From positions 1,426,001 to 1,490,000 of the forward strand of contig NZ_CP092587.1 of the NCBI RefSeq assembly GCF_023920225.1: 64,000 nucleotides of DNA, written 5' to 3'. The translations under genes and the position numbers were made by a program. This document shows, piece after piece, positions 19,720 through 28,758 of the stretch. Each line of letters begins with the position of its first letter. Position 1 is the stretch's first letter. The notes beneath the pieces are model-generated. The model was not told the origin of the DNA, did no database searches, and saw only the letters and a list, made by a program, of their open reading frames with translations. Source of the stretch: Vibrio gazogenes (GTDB lineage: Bacteria > Pseudomonadota > Gammaproteobacteria > Enterobacterales > Vibrionaceae).

Positions 19720-20493
19720 TTGAAACAAAATAACGAAACGGTATTGCTTACCGGAGCAAGTCAGGGGATTGGATATGCAGTATTGGATCGGCTGTTGGTT
19801 GAGGGGTACAAGGTCGTTGCAACCGATCGATGCATCGACGCTCTTGAGACAAAGTTGGATGATTTTAAACAGACGTATGGTGATCAGCTCGATTATTACG
19901 CCATCGATCTGCTTGATCCCCGGTTGGCGCAGCAGGTTGCGCAGCTTTGCCGTGAATATCAGTTCGATCATTTTGTCAGTTGTGCCGGAGTATTAAGCAT
20001 CGGAAATGTCCACGCCATGGCTGCTGAAGACATCAGGCAAATGTTTGACATCAATACCTTCGGTGCTTTGACCATGATTCAACAAGTCGCCGAGGGAATG
20101 AAACACCGTCAATCGGGGAGTATCGTGGTGATTGGTTCGAATTCGGCCAATACACCAAGATTGAATATTGGTGCCTATGCTGCATCAAAATCTGCTTTAC
20201 ATATGTTGGTGAAGTGCTGTGCACTGGAGTTGGCGGAGTACGGTATTCGTTGCAACATTGTCAGCCCGGGCTCGACCAGAACAGAGATGCAGACGCAGCT
20301 TTGGCGTGATAATTATGGTGAACAACAAGTGATTGAAGGCAATCTCGAACAATATCGTCTGGGCATTCCGTTAAGCAGGATCGCTGAACCGGCTGATATC
20401 GCAAAGAGTGTGCTTTTTCTGCTATCTGACGCGGCCCGCCAAATCACCATGCATGACCTGCGGGTCGATGGTGGCGCCACGCTGGATAACTGA
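19720..20493 (+). CDS. entA: 2,3-dihydro-2,3-dihydroxybenzoate dehydrogenase (EntA/VabA-like)
   Basis: A 257-residue short-chain dehydrogenase that oxidises 2,3-dihydro-DHB to DHB with NAD+. The cofactor loop TGASQGIG is near residue 12, the catalytic Ser lies in GSNSAN, and YAASKSAL holds the Tyr-x3-Lys pair. The start is a TTG at 19720 with AGGAGA 9 bp upstream; there is no ATG nearby in frame that keeps the TGASQGIG region complete. It is divergent from entC and under the same Fur-like sites. Confidence 0.93.
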   Translation: MKQNNETVLLTGASQGIGYAVLDRLLVEGYKVVATDRCIDALETKLDDFKQTYGDQLDYYAIDLLDPRLAQQVAQLCREYQFDHFVSCAGVLSIGNVHAMAAEDIRQMFDINTFGALTMIQQVAEGMKHRQSGSIVVIGSNSANTPRLNIGAYAASKSALHMLVKCCALELAEYGIRCNIVSPGSTRTEMQTQLWRDNYGEQQVIEGNLEQYRLGIPLSRIAEPADIAKSVLFLLSDAARQITMHDLRVDGGATLDN

Positions 20494-20526
20494 CCCGGTA
20501 ACGAACGGAGTCATTGAGGCAAATCG

Positions 20527-20555
20527 AATCACCACCGCTTTTATCGGTGGTGATT
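20527..20555. terminator. Inverted repeat between convergent entA and the PLP-enzyme gene
   Basis: AATCACCACCG and CGGTGGTGATT form a perfect 11-bp stem with a 7-base loop. No long T run follows, so it may be a weak terminator or an mRNA-stabilising hairpin. Confidence 0.6.
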
Positions 20556-20588
20556 GATGATGCGAGGTCGGATGGTTGCTGCCCAAGT

Positions 20589-21803
20589 TTAAAAATAAGT
20601 ATTGTATCGGTCGATGATGTTAAAGCTCGAATCCACAACTGCGATTTCACGCCACTTATCAAAAGTTAAACAAGGGTGGGATGTCCCAAAACTAATCATA
20701 TCTCCGACTTGTAAATCGATGCTAAAAGTCATGAATGCATGTTGGTCCATAATATCTTTTACAACACATGTCCCTGAATGAATGGTTAGCGGTGCTTTGT
20801 CTCCGACATGATAATAAGTCAATGGGATAGGAAGCCCGGCATCAAATGCCACATCACGTTTACCAAATCCAACAATGGCGACTCCCGGCTCCGGTATAGA
20901 TAAAACGTAGGCCCAAAGCTCCATAGCAGACAGCAGCGTTGTATGACTCGCCTGACACTGTGTATTTCTCAACATAATCTGTGCTTGAGAATCTTCATAT
21001 ATACCCATATCGTGAATCACGTAACATCCGGGGCGAATAATCGGTACAACGTTCGGATGAAGATCCGCTTCTTTGAAAGCCTCACAAACAATGTCGTACC
21101 AAGCAGAACCGGCTCCGGTTAATATTGCGTTTTCAGAACGAATTGATGACTGGAAGCCATCAGAGTTGAAGATTTTCAGTACCCAATGAATAAAATTGCG
21201 AACTTGAGTGACTTCATCATCACCATGTATGACACCTTCATAAAATTCCACACCGGATAAGCGTAGTGACGTGCTCGTGTTGATTGCTTGAACAACGGCG
21301 TTGACTTGCTCTTCCGTCCGACACCCACAACGACCGTGGTGTGCGCCGAGCTCTACGAGGACATTGAGAGTCAGAGATTGTTCAGTAAAAAATTTATCTA
21401 ACGCGAGTACGTTTTTGACTGAATCAACGACGCAATAAAATTGGATGCTGTTATTATCAAGAATATCAGCGATGATCGACATGTTTGCTTTTCCGACTAA
21501 TTGGTTCGCCATTAAGATATTCTTACATCCGGCATTGTAAGCAGTTTGAGCCTGAATCGCATTCGCAACCGTCATTCCCCAAGCACCAGCCGATAATTGT
21601 GCTTTGAGAATTTGAGGGGTCATTGTCGTTTTTGCATGTGGTGCTAACCGAACGTCATATTTTTCGCTAAAATTTTTCATCCATTGGATGTTGTTTTCTA
21701 TTCTATCTTTATATAAAAGCAACGCAGGTAAGCTCACATCTTCATGAAGTATGTTCGCTGCTGTGTTAATGGGGTGGCCTTTTTCCAGATATGTCGAGTT
21801 CAT
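20589..21803 (-). CDS. D-threonine aldolase / D-serine dehydratase-like PLP enzyme
   Basis: A 404-residue fold-type III PLP enzyme with an alanine-racemase-like barrel. RLAPHAKTTM holds the probable PLP Lys 58, and the C-terminal part has DQHAFM and HPCLTFDKW, the His/Cys metal site of D-threonine aldolases, D-serine dehydratases and D-3-hydroxyaspartate dehydratase. It should split or dehydrate a beta-hydroxy D-amino acid. An ATG lies at 21812, but the AAGGA site touches it directly and is 8 bp before the ATG at 21803, which is therefore chosen. It is the last gene of an operon with an amino acid ABC importer, RidA and an IclR regulator. RidA clears the enamine/imine products of such dehydratases. 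Confidence 0.85.
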   Translation of the reverse strand: MNSTYLEKGHPINTAANILHEDVSLPALLLYKDRIENNIQWMKNFSEKYDVRLAPHAKTTMTPQILKAQLSAGAWGMTVANAIQAQTAYNAGCKNILMANQLVGKANMSIIADILDNNSIQFYCVVDSVKNVLALDKFFTEQSLTLNVLVELGAHHGRCGCRTEEQVNAVVQAINTSTSLRLSGVEFYEGVIHGDDEVTQVRNFIHWVLKIFNSDGFQSSIRSENAILTGAGSAWYDIVCEAFKEADLHPNVVPIIRPGCYVIHDMGIYEDSQAQIMLRNTQCQASHTTLLSAMELWAYVLSIPEPGVAIVGFGKRDVAFDAGLPIPLTYYHVGDKAPLTIHSGTCVVKDIMDQHAFMTFSIDLQVGDMISFGTSHPCLTFDKWREIAVVDSSFNIIDRYNTYF

Positions 21804-21842
21804 TTGATTCATCCTTGAGCGAATAATAACCGCTGTTGTTAT

Positions 21843-22595
21843 TTATTCATTATTTCCATTCAGCTTTTGTGTCAGTTTGTTTGCGCAGCTTATCAGTTCA
21901 GATTTATAGGAATCGAAATTCTGTAACGCATCTTCTTTTGGAGCAATTAAACATAATGTCGCTACCGGCACACGGTTTTCATCAAATACTGGGGCAGCAA
22001 AGCATCGTGTGAACGTGTCAGAGATACTATTGAATGAAAAAAAACCTTCCTCTTTTGCCTGATTACATTCTTTGAGAAATTGTTCTTCAGGCAACCGACT
22101 TCGATCCGGAAGAATGAAGTCATCAGGGGTGATGAACGCCAAAATTTCTTCATTACTCAGATGGTTCAATAGTAATCGACCTGACGCGGTCCAAGGAATG
22201 GCGACTTTTTCACCGATATCCGCACTAATTCTGAAGGGGCGATCTCCTTCTTTCATCATTGCAACCGTGTATTTGTGGCCGTCAAGCATACATAACTGAG
22301 CTGTTTCTCGAGTCATCGTAGATAAGTGTTCTAAATAGGTTTCGGCTTCACTTGCTAGGCTGAAATTTTTTAAATAACTCGTCCCTAAAAAATGCAGTTG
22401 TCTACCCAAAAAAACACGGCCATCTTTATGAAAGTTTTCTAATACACCCATATCAAGCATAATTTTTATTAATTCATAAATAGAAGAAGTGGGTGCTTGC
22501 AACGCCTTTGCTATTTCAATTGGCCTGACCGCTTTTTCATGATTTCGAAGAAATTCCAAAATTTGAAATGCTCGCTCTATCCCTCTGGCTCTCAC
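21843..22595 (-). CDS. IclR-family transcriptional regulator
   Basis: A 250-residue regulator with an N-terminal winged helix (RAFQILEFLRNH, then the recognition region PTSSIYELIKIML) and a C-terminal IclR effector domain (AVMMKEGDRPFRIS, IPWTASGRLLLNHLS, ATLCLIAP). A TTG lies upstream at 22607, but GGAGG overlaps it and stands 5 bp before the GTG at 22595, so the GTG is taken as the start. It lies inside the importer/PLP-enzyme operon and probably controls it in response to the substrate; paired palindromes lie upstream of the first gene of the operon. Confidence 0.9.
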   Translation of the reverse strand: MRARGIERAFQILEFLRNHEKAVRPIEIAKALQAPTSSIYELIKIMLDMGVLENFHKDGRVFLGRQLHFLGTSYLKNFSLASEAETYLEHLSTMTRETAQLCMLDGHKYTVAMMKEGDRPFRISADIGEKVAIPWTASGRLLLNHLSNEEILAFITPDDFILPDRSRLPEEQFLKECNQAKEEGFFSFNSISDTFTRCFAAPVFDENRVPVATLCLIAPKEDALQNFDSYKSELISCANKLTQKLNGNNE

Positions 22596-22657
22596 AAAGA
22601 CCTCCAATGATTATATTCATGAGAATGAGGTATCGATTACCCCATTCATGATTTAAG

Positions 22658-23041
22658 CTATTTTTGCTTATATGCAACACAATCGATTTCCACTTTTGCG
22701 TCAACCATTAAACTTGATTGTACGCAGGCTCTGGCTGCCGGGAATTCACCAAAATACTCAGTAAACACACCATTGAATGGCCAAAAATCTCTGGCATCGT
22801 CAAGCCATACACCAATTCGGACGATATCTTGGACATCGTAACCAGCCTCTCTCAGAATTTTCAGCATGTTCTGAATCGCTTTATGTGATTGGTCGATAAT
22901 ACCACCATTGATCACTTCACCATTTTCCATGGCGACTTGTCCTGAAACATATAACCAGCCATCTGCTTCGGTAGCGCTTGCGAAAGGGAGTTGTTTGCCT
23001 GCGGCACCACGAGTATCGCAGCCGTATCGTTTAATTGTCAT
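22658..23041 (-). CDS. RidA-family enamine/imine deaminase
   Basis: A 127-residue Rid/YjgF protein of usual length. The family hydrolyses reactive enamine and imine intermediates released by PLP enzymes. GWLYVSGQVAMENGE and the C-terminal ARACVQSSLMVDAKVEIDCVAY region, with the Arg that binds the substrate carboxylate, fit the family. AAGGAAA precedes the ATG. It lies between the importer ATPase and the IclR regulator, which supports a role with the PLP enzyme at the end of the operon. Confidence 0.9.
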   Translation of the reverse strand: MTIKRYGCDTRGAAGKQLPFASATEADGWLYVSGQVAMENGEVINGGIIDQSHKAIQNMLKILREAGYDVQDIVRIGVWLDDARDFWPFNGVFTEYFGEFPAARACVQSSLMVDAKVEIDCVAYKQK

Positions 23042-23063
23042 CGTTAAATTTCCTTAATAAGAT

Positions 23064-23837
23064 TTAAAAGTGGGAACTTTTCAAGAATTCAGCCAATCGG
23101 CTTGATTTGGGGTGATGATAAAGTTCTTTAGGATGTCCCTGTTCCTCTATTTGTCCGTTATTCATAAAAATAACGTTATCTGATACTTCATAAGCAAACT
23201 TCATTTCGTGCGTTACAAGTACCATTGTCATGCCATCCTTCGCTAAGTCTTTCATGACATTTAAAACTTCATTGACTAGCTCAGGGTCAAGGGCAGACGT
23301 TACTTCATCAAATAACATGAGCTTTGGGCTCATCGCCACCGCTCGGGCAATGGCGACTCGCTGTTGCTGCCCACCGGATAGCTGAATGGGATAGTGGTCT
23401 TTTCGGCTTAACATTCCCACTTTATCCAGCCAATGCTCTGCGATGGCGGTCGCTTCACTTTTACTCATTTTTTTAACTTTTAAGAGTCCAAGTGTGACAT
23501 TGTCTAAGGCTGTCATATGTGGAAATAAGTTGAAATGTTGAAACACCATTCCGGTATGTGAGCGTTGTTTCGCGATTTCAGACTCTGAATGACGTACTCT
23601 CTTGCTATTCGTTATGGAGTACCCCATATCTTGACCATCTAGAATAATTTGTCCTTGCTGATAATCTTCTAACAGATTAATCGTGCGTAATAACGTTGTT
23701 TTACCTGAACCACTAGAGCCGATGATCGAGACCGTCGTTCCTTTTTTGACTTCAAGGTCAACACCTTTTAAAACTTCTAAATCTCCGTATGATTTATGAA
23801 CACCTCGAATACTGAGCAGCTTCTTTCTATCCGTCAT
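23064..23837 (-). CDS. Polar amino acid ABC importer, ATP-binding protein (GlnQ/HisP type)
   Basis: A 257-residue ATPase with Walker [10 protein letters not shown], the signature [14 protein letters not shown] and Walker [13 protein letters not shown]. The closing H-loop is VTHEMKFA. This combination is typical of GlnQ/HisP-type importers for polar amino acids and opines. AAGGGA precedes the ATG. It follows two permease genes and a binding protein in one operon; the substrate is probably a D- or hydroxy-amino acid processed by the PLP enzyme, which is an inference from context. Confidence 0.93.
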   Translation of the reverse strand: MTDRKKLLSIRGVHKSYGDLEVLKGVDLEVKKGTTVSIIGSSGSGKTTLLRTINLLEDYQQGQIILDGQDMGYSITNSKRVRHSESEIAKQRSHTGMVFQHFNLFPHMTALDNVTLGLLKVKKMSKSEATAIAEHWLDKVGMLSRKDHYPIQLSGGQQQRVAIARAVAMSPKLMLFDEVTSALDPELVNEVLNVMKDLAKDGMTMVLVTHEMKFAYEVSDNVIFMNNGQIEEQGHPKELYHHPKSSRLAEFLKSSHF

Positions 23838-23861
23838 AATTTATCCCTTAAATAATACGAT

Positions 23862-24521
23862 TCAGCTAATCGTCACTTTCCGTTCGACATAGCGGCCGAG
23901 TTGCTCTATTCCGAAATTAATACAGAAGTAAATAAAACCTGCGAATAGATAGAACTCCATGTTCATAAAGTTTCTGGAAATGATTTGCTGTGTGGTCAGC
24001 ATGAGTTCTAAAACACCAATAATTGACAACAGTGTTGAGGCTTTAACCATCTCAGCCGCGGTGTTAACCCAAGTCGGGAGAATTTGTCTCAATGCCTGAG
24101 GCAACAAGACATAGATAAACGTTTTTGAAAATGTTAACCCAATCGCCTTCGCTGCTTCTGTTTGTCCTATCGGAATTGCTGCGAGAGCCCCACGGACAAT
24201 TTCTCCAATATGCGAACTACAAAAAATTGTTAATGCAATCACTCCTGCCTGAAATGCATCCAAATTTAAGCCAGCTGCAGAAGGGATATAAAACATGGCT
24301 AGTATTAAAACAAATACAGGTGTTCCTCGAATGATGTCGATATAAATACGAAACATGAATTTTATCGGTAAATTTCCATATTCAAGAGCAAGGCCAACGA
24401 TAACACCTAGCATCGTACCGAGGATAATCGCTAATGCAGAGATACTAATCGTTATGATAACGCCGTGGTAGATAGCACTTCTTGCATTCCACAATTCCTG
24501 TAAAAAGTAGGTTATATCCAT
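23862..24521 (-). CDS. Polar amino acid ABC importer, permease (HisM/GlnP type)
   Basis: A 219-residue membrane permease with about five hydrophobic segments. The EAA-type loop reads GQTEAAKAIGLTFSKTF, followed by LPQALRQILP, as in HisMQ/GlnP permeases. The ATG at 24521 is favoured by AAGGAG 11 bp upstream; a TTG at 24530 lies too close to that site. The gap to the preceding permease gene is 2 bp, so the two are probably translated together as a heterodimer. Confidence 0.9.
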   Translation of the reverse strand: MDITYFLQELWNARSAIYHGVIITISISALAIILGTMLGVIVGLALEYGNLPIKFMFRIYIDIIRGTPVFVLILAMFYIPSAAGLNLDAFQAGVIALTIFCSSHIGEIVRGALAAIPIGQTEAAKAIGLTFSKTFIYVLLPQALRQILPTWVNTAAEMVKASTLLSIIGVLELMLTTQQIISRNFMNMEFYLFAGFIYFCINFGIEQLGRYVERKVTIS

Positions 24522-24523
24522 AA

Positions 24524-25249
24524 TTAGCAATTCTCCTTACCAAGGGGGCTTGAAATTATGCTTGCAGGCGTTGAACTGTTTTTTCTGGTTTTAGAAATCA
24601 TTATTTTCTTTTCTAAAATCCTGAACGCATATCCAAGTAAAAAACAGGCAATAATATAGATGCCACTCGTAACCATCCATGTTTCAATCACCCGAAAACT
24701 CTCAACATTTATCTTTCTCGCATAAAATGTTAACTCTGGTATCGAAATAGCGGCTGCAAGAGAAGTATCCTTGAATAAAGAAATAAAATTATTCGTCAGT
24801 GATGGCAATATGTTGCGCATCATGATGGGGACTAAGATCATCCGCTTTATCTGAAACGGTGTTAATCCAATAGCCAAACCTGCTTCATATAACCCTTTCG
24901 GTATCGATATTAATCCTGAGCGGAAAACCTCTGTAAGATAAGCGCCGGCATAAATAGAAAGCGTTATGATAAATGACTCTATTTTCCCGATACGTATCCC
25001 CATCTGCGGTAGCGAAAAATAGGTAAAGAGTATTAATACTAAGATCGGCGTATTACGGATGATCGTAACATAAATAGATGAAACATATTTAAAGTATCTA
25101 TTTTTTGATAACATCATGAATGCGCATATGATTCCAATCACGCAGCCAATTAAAATAGAAATAAAGGCTAGACCTAGACCTAAGCCTAACCCCGATATTA
25201 ATATGTCCCAATTTCGCCATACAACACTGAAATTGAAATCATAATCCAT
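24524..25249 (-). CDS. Polar amino acid ABC importer, permease (HisQ type)
   Basis: A 241-residue permease of the same family as its neighbour. GLYEAGLAIGLTPFQIKRMI is the EAA-type loop that contacts the ATPase. Hydrophobic segments are at both ends, with a charged C-terminal tail (KTRKNSS). The start at 25249 lies 15 bp after the binding-protein stop but has only a weak ribosome site, so translation may depend on the upstream gene. Confidence 0.9.
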   Translation of the reverse strand: MDYDFNFSVVWRNWDILISGLGLGLGLAFISILIGCVIGIICAFMMLSKNRYFKYVSSIYVTIIRNTPILVLILFTYFSLPQMGIRIGKIESFIITLSIYAGAYLTEVFRSGLISIPKGLYEAGLAIGLTPFQIKRMILVPIMMRNILPSLTNNFISLFKDTSLAAAISIPELTFYARKINVESFRVIETWMVTSGIYIIACFLLGYAFRILEKKIMISKTRKNSSTPASIISSPLGKENC

Positions 25250-25264
25250 GTCTAAGCATCCGAT

Positions 25265-26119
25265 TTATTTATATTCAACAGGGAAGCCCGTTTTCGGCAT
25301 TGGCAATTTCACGCCAAACCATTTTTCAAATGATTGAGCGTAAGTGTTAAAATCAACACCTGTCATCGCTTCATGGAACACGACGTTCACAAAGTTCAGC
25401 CATTCCTGATCACCTTTCTTAACGGCACAGGAGTAACTTTGAGGCATCCAAGCATAACCAGAATCCTTATAACGGCCTGGGTTTTGTACCATATACCAAC
25501 GGAGAGAAGATTGATCGGTTGCTGCTGCATCTGCTCGACCAGAGTTTAATGCTTGATACATTAATGCAACGCTTTCATATTGATCGACTTCCGCTTTAGG
25601 TAACGCGGCATGAACCATTTCTTCTGCATAAACGTTTTGTAAAACCGCGACGACGACACTATCTCCGGCATCTTTTAATGAATCATAGTCGCTATACTTA
25701 CTTTTATTCATCAATAAAAGTCCGACACCTTCCCGGTAATACGGTATCGTAAAGTCAACCTGTTGAGCCCGGCTTGGGGTAACGGTCATGAACTGGCAGC
25801 TCAGATCGACTTTATTGGTCACTAAATTAGGAATACGGGCATCACCGGATTGGTCAACAAATTTAATCTTAGTTTCATCGTCAAATAATCCTTTAGCCAC
25901 TAACTTTGCCATATCTATATCAAAGCCAACTAAGTTATTTTTTGTATCTTTAAAGTGCCAAGGAGCATTTGTGCTTCCGGTACCTACAACTAAATATCCA
26001 CGATCTAACACCTCTTGTAGTTTATTTTCCGCATAACTCGTCGCTGAAATAAACAGAGGCAATAGCGCTAATGAACTCAAAAAATATTTACTGAATTTAC
26101 TCGTCATATTCAATTTCAT
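25265..26119 (-). CDS. Periplasmic amino acid-binding protein of the ABC importer
   Basis: A 284-residue SBP_bac_3-type binding protein, first gene of the operon. A signal peptide (hydrophobic run ending around SATSYA) precedes the mature start ENKLQEVLDRG. The blocks GFDIDMAKLVAKGL, CQFMTVTPSRAQQVDFTIPYY (as TPSRAQQVDFT) and ALNSGRADAAATD are family signatures; the Arg in SRAQ usually binds the amino acid carboxylate. A GTG just upstream overlaps; the ATG at 26119 has AAGGA 7 bp ahead. Confidence 0.92.
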   Translation of the reverse strand: MKLNMTSKFSKYFLSSLALLPLFISATSYAENKLQEVLDRGYLVVGTGSTNAPWHFKDTKNNLVGFDIDMAKLVAKGLFDDETKIKFVDQSGDARIPNLVTNKVDLSCQFMTVTPSRAQQVDFTIPYYREGVGLLLMNKSKYSDYDSLKDAGDSVVVAVLQNVYAEEMVHAALPKAEVDQYESVALMYQALNSGRADAAATDQSSLRWYMVQNPGRYKDSGYAWMPQSYSCAVKKGDQEWLNFVNVVFHEAMTGVDFNTYAQSFEKWFGVKLPMPKTGFPVEYK

Positions 26120-26149
26120 CACTGATTCCTTGTCGTTGTGCTTTCCATA

Positions 26150-26201
26150 AATTCCGGTATAGTGGAATTAATATCTTTATACTGGAATATATTTTCAGTA
26201 T
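26150..26201. promoter_or_regulatory. Two candidate operators upstream of the amino acid importer operon
   Basis: AATTCC-N8-GGAATT (26150-26169) and ATACTG-N11-CAGTAT (26179-26201) are two neighbouring dyads 30-80 bp before the operon start. IclR-family proteins often bind such paired palindromes, and the operon encodes one. The link is inference. Confidence 0.5.
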
Positions 26202-26695
26202 GCGGTGACTATAAATAACTGTCAACAGGTCAAATTTTAATCAGTGTGTAATTATTGATATTATTATCTATAGGTGATCTTTATGCTGGTTTATTTGTTC
26301 TATCTAATTTAATAGGCTAGATACATTAAATGAAATGGTTATTTATTCTGAATCCAAGTTGGTGCATTTTTTGTTTTTCTGCACAAGATTGGTGATAAAT
26401 TGATTTATCTATTTCCTATTGAATATTTAACTCATTAATAAGGAAGGAAATTAAATTTATCTTCAAGGATTCTGATAAAGCCACGTTCCTCGGGCTTTGA
26501 TATGTAGGGGGGACGAGCAGGCACATTTTAGTCATATGGCGCGCTCGGAACGGTATTTTGCCATTTCATTATTTGACCATTTCATTGATGAGTGCATTGG
26601 ATCGGATGGTGGTCGACATCCGTTAATCGCCTTTTACATCTCACGGTTCACGGTTGAGGGGGGATAACAGAGCCTCACGCACTGTTATCCTATCA
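26202..26695. other. Intergenic region without a recognisable gene
   Basis: About 490 AT-rich bases between the importer operon promoter and the end of the LacI-family gene. The only structure seen is the inverted repeat GGATAACAG/CTGTTATCC at 26662-26690, directly after the LacI-family stop, which probably acts as its terminator although it lacks a T run. No coding sequence with convincing start and composition was found. Confidence 0.5.
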
Positions 26696-27724
26696 TCACC
26701 TCGCGGTACTGGCTCTGCGTTTGAGTTTATATTTGAGAGGGGGTGGCGATGCCAATACGTTGTCACCTTTTATCGCGTGTATCAGCTTTTCAGCGGCTTT
26801 GATCCCCATCGCCTCATAATCAAATTCCGCACAAGTCAGGCTTGGATAGGCATGTTCTCCCATCGATGAACCTTCAAGACTCATGATCGCGACATCTTCC
26901 GGCACTTTGAGCATGCGACGATGACACTCAAATAACGCTCCAATCGCGATATCTTCATGACTGCAGACGAATGCATCTAAGGTCGCATCGCGTAAAAGCA
27001 GCTTCGCGAGCCCTTCTGCGCCTAATTGAGAAGAGGGGGCGTCCGGTGTGGTTAAAAAATGGTCGGGGGTTAAATAACTATCGATCATCGCACTTTGCCA
27101 GCCAAGGAGCTGATGTTGCAAGGTAAAATGGTCCCCTCGCGCGCCGATGAAGCCAATACGTTGAAAGCCTTGATCAATCAGATGCTTGGTACACGTTTTG
27201 CCTACGTCGAAGTAATCAAAGCCGATATTTAGGTAGTTTTCTTTTGAGCATTGTTCTGCGACTTCTAACACAATGGTATTGGTTGATTTCAGCAGTTGGT
27301 GGGTTCGTTGGGTATGCTCCTGACCGAACAGGACGACACCCGCCGGGCGACTTTCCAGAAATGTGGAGACCAGATTTTCTTCCTGAGTGATTGAATAATC
27401 ACTGTAGCCAATGAGTAACTGATAGCCCGCTTTATTGAGTGTGTGTTGAAACTTCGGTAGGAAAACGGCACAAGCTTTCTCAAACAGTGACGGAATGACC
27501 AGGGCGATTGAGTGACTTTCTGCGGAGGCAAGCGTCCCCGCGGCTTTATTGGGGATATAACCAAGTTCATCAACCACTTGCTGAATTTTTTCTCTGAGAT
27601 GCTCGGAGACTAAATCCGGTGTTCTTAATGCTCGTGACACCGTCATTGTGCCGACACCGGCCTTTTGGGCGACATCAGCTAATGTGACGCTACCAGTACT
27701 TCTTCGTTTACGCGGTCTGCTCAT
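26696..27724 (-). CDS. LacI-family regulator, GntR (gluconate repressor)-like
   Basis: A 342-residue repressor. Its N-terminal helix-turn-helix reads VTLADVAQKAGVGTMTVSRAL, here seen as LADVAQKAGVGTMTVSRAL, and the hinge ends in IPNKAAGTLAS, both close to GntR/IdnR repressors. The rest is a periplasmic-binding-protein-like sensor domain. The ATG at 27724 is preferred to a TTG three codons upstream. It is divergent from a PTS operon, with a strong double palindrome in between that is the likely operator. The effector could be a sugar acid or phosphorylated sugar. Confidence 0.9.
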   Translation of the reverse strand: MSRPRKRRSTGSVTLADVAQKAGVGTMTVSRALRTPDLVSEHLREKIQQVVDELGYIPNKAAGTLASAESHSIALVIPSLFEKACAVFLPKFQHTLNKAGYQLLIGYSDYSITQEENLVSTFLESRPAGVVLFGQEHTQRTHQLLKSTNTIVLEVAEQCSKENYLNIGFDYFDVGKTCTKHLIDQGFQRIGFIGARGDHFTLQHQLLGWQSAMIDSYLTPDHFLTTPDAPSSQLGAEGLAKLLLRDATLDAFVCSHEDIAIGALFECHRRMLKVPEDVAIMSLEGSSMGEHAYPSLTCAEFDYEAMGIKAAEKLIHAIKGDNVLASPPPLKYKLKRRASTAR

Positions 27725-27863
27725 TTTTTTCAATTTTACGTGATAGGTTTACTACGCTGATATGTTACCACAGCATATTGGTGATCGGTTCGATACTAAC
27801 GTATCCGTGATCTGGTTCAATGGATTCAACCTGAAGGCATGCGCAAAGTTTTACACGCATCAC

Positions 27864-27900
27864 ACAAATGATAGCGCTATCAGGTAGCGCTATCATTTGT
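27864..27900. promoter_or_regulatory. Double LacI/GntR-type operator in a 15-bp inverted repeat
   Basis: ACAAATGATAGCGCT (27864-27878) and AGCGCTATCATTTGT (27886-27900) form a perfect inverted repeat. Each arm contains TGATAGCGCT or its mirror, so two overlapping palindromes centred on AGCGCT can be read. LacI-family operators have a central CG of this kind. Position is about 75 bp before the PTS operon start and 140 bp before the regulator start. Confidence 0.8.
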
Positions 27901-27974
27901 GATCTGTTTAAGATTTTTCTAGCACATTGTTCTGTAAAGTATCATTAAATCACACGACAAAGTTGGACATAAAC

Positions 27975-28418
27975 ATGCTACGTGAACTGATAACGCCGGA
28001 TGTGGTTCGTATTTATGCGGATGCGACCGACTGGAAAGATGCAATTGAAAAATCTTGTGCTGCGCTGATTGAAAACCATGCCATAGAACCCGGCTACGTT
28101 GATGCTATTTGTCGCTCACATGAATCGATCGGCCCTTATTACGTCGTCGGTCCGGGTATGGCGATGCCTCATGCTCGCCCGGAGGATGGTGTCAACCGTT
28201 TAGCACTTGCGGTGACGGTCATTCAGCAAGGTGTGAATTTTAATGCCGATGAAAATGACCCGATCAAGATGCTGGTGACATTAGCCGCGACAGATAGTAA
28301 CAGCCACATTGAAGCGATTGCCCAGTTAGCTGAATTATTTATGAATGAAGCGCATGTACAACAGATTTGTGATGCGCAAAGCACAGACGATGTGCTGGCA
28401 GTGATTTACCAATATTAA
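27975..28418 (+). CDS. PTS EIIA component, ascorbate/mannitol type (UlaC-like)
   Basis: A 147-residue cytoplasmic PTS protein that accepts phosphate from HPr and passes it to EIIB. The phosphorylated His is His 66 in MPHARP, within the block YYVVGPGMAMPHARP that is typical of UlaC/SgcA-type EIIA. The ATG at 27975 gives the normal EIIA length; an earlier ATG at 27927 adds residues with no family support. First gene of an EIIA-EIIB-EIIC operon; the substrate cannot be read from the sequence. Confidence 0.9.
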   Translation: MLRELITPDVVRIYADATDWKDAIEKSCAALIENHAIEPGYVDAICRSHESIGPYYVVGPGMAMPHARPEDGVNRLALAVTVIQQGVNFNADENDPIKMLVTLAATDSNSHIEAIAQLAELFMNEAHVQQICDAQSTDDVLAVIYQY

Positions 28419-28457
28419 ATTTTGTACCCTTACATAACTGAAAATAAAAAGGTTTGA

Positions 28458-28748
28458 ATGATGAAAATTATAGTAGTTTGCGGTAATGGTCTTGGCACCA
28501 GCCTGATGATGGAAATGAGTATTAAAGCGATTGTGAAAGAGCTCAATGTTGATGCGACTGTTGATCATGTTGATCTCGGCTCAGCAAAAGGAACCGATTG
28601 TGACATCTTCGTCGGTACGAACGATATCGCCGAGCAGCTCAATACATTGTCGGTCGAGCCACGCATTGTGGCACTGGATAACATGGTTGACAAAGTTGCG
28701 ATGAAAACGCGTTTGTCTCAGGCTTTGCAAGAGCTGGGTTACCTGTAA
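28458..28748 (+). CDS. PTS EIIB component, lactose/ascorbate type
   Basis: A 96-residue EIIB protein. Cys 8 in VVCGNGLGTS is the phosphorylated residue and the GNGLGTS loop is the P-loop of this fold. It passes phosphate from EIIA to the incoming sugar bound by EIIC. It lies 39 bp after EIIA and 10 bp before EIIC. AAGG precedes the paired ATG codons. Confidence 0.93.
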   Translation: MMKIIVVCGNGLGTSLMMEMSIKAIVKELNVDATVDHVDLGSAKGTDCDIFVGTNDIAEQLNTLSVEPRIVALDNMVDKVAMKTRLSQALQELGYL

Positions 28749-28758
28749 GGAGAAAGAG

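Noticed and set aside
26123..26695. A gene in the AT-rich gap
   Set aside because: No frame with a plausible start and composition; the apparent frame near 26654 is a shadow of the LacI-family gene.
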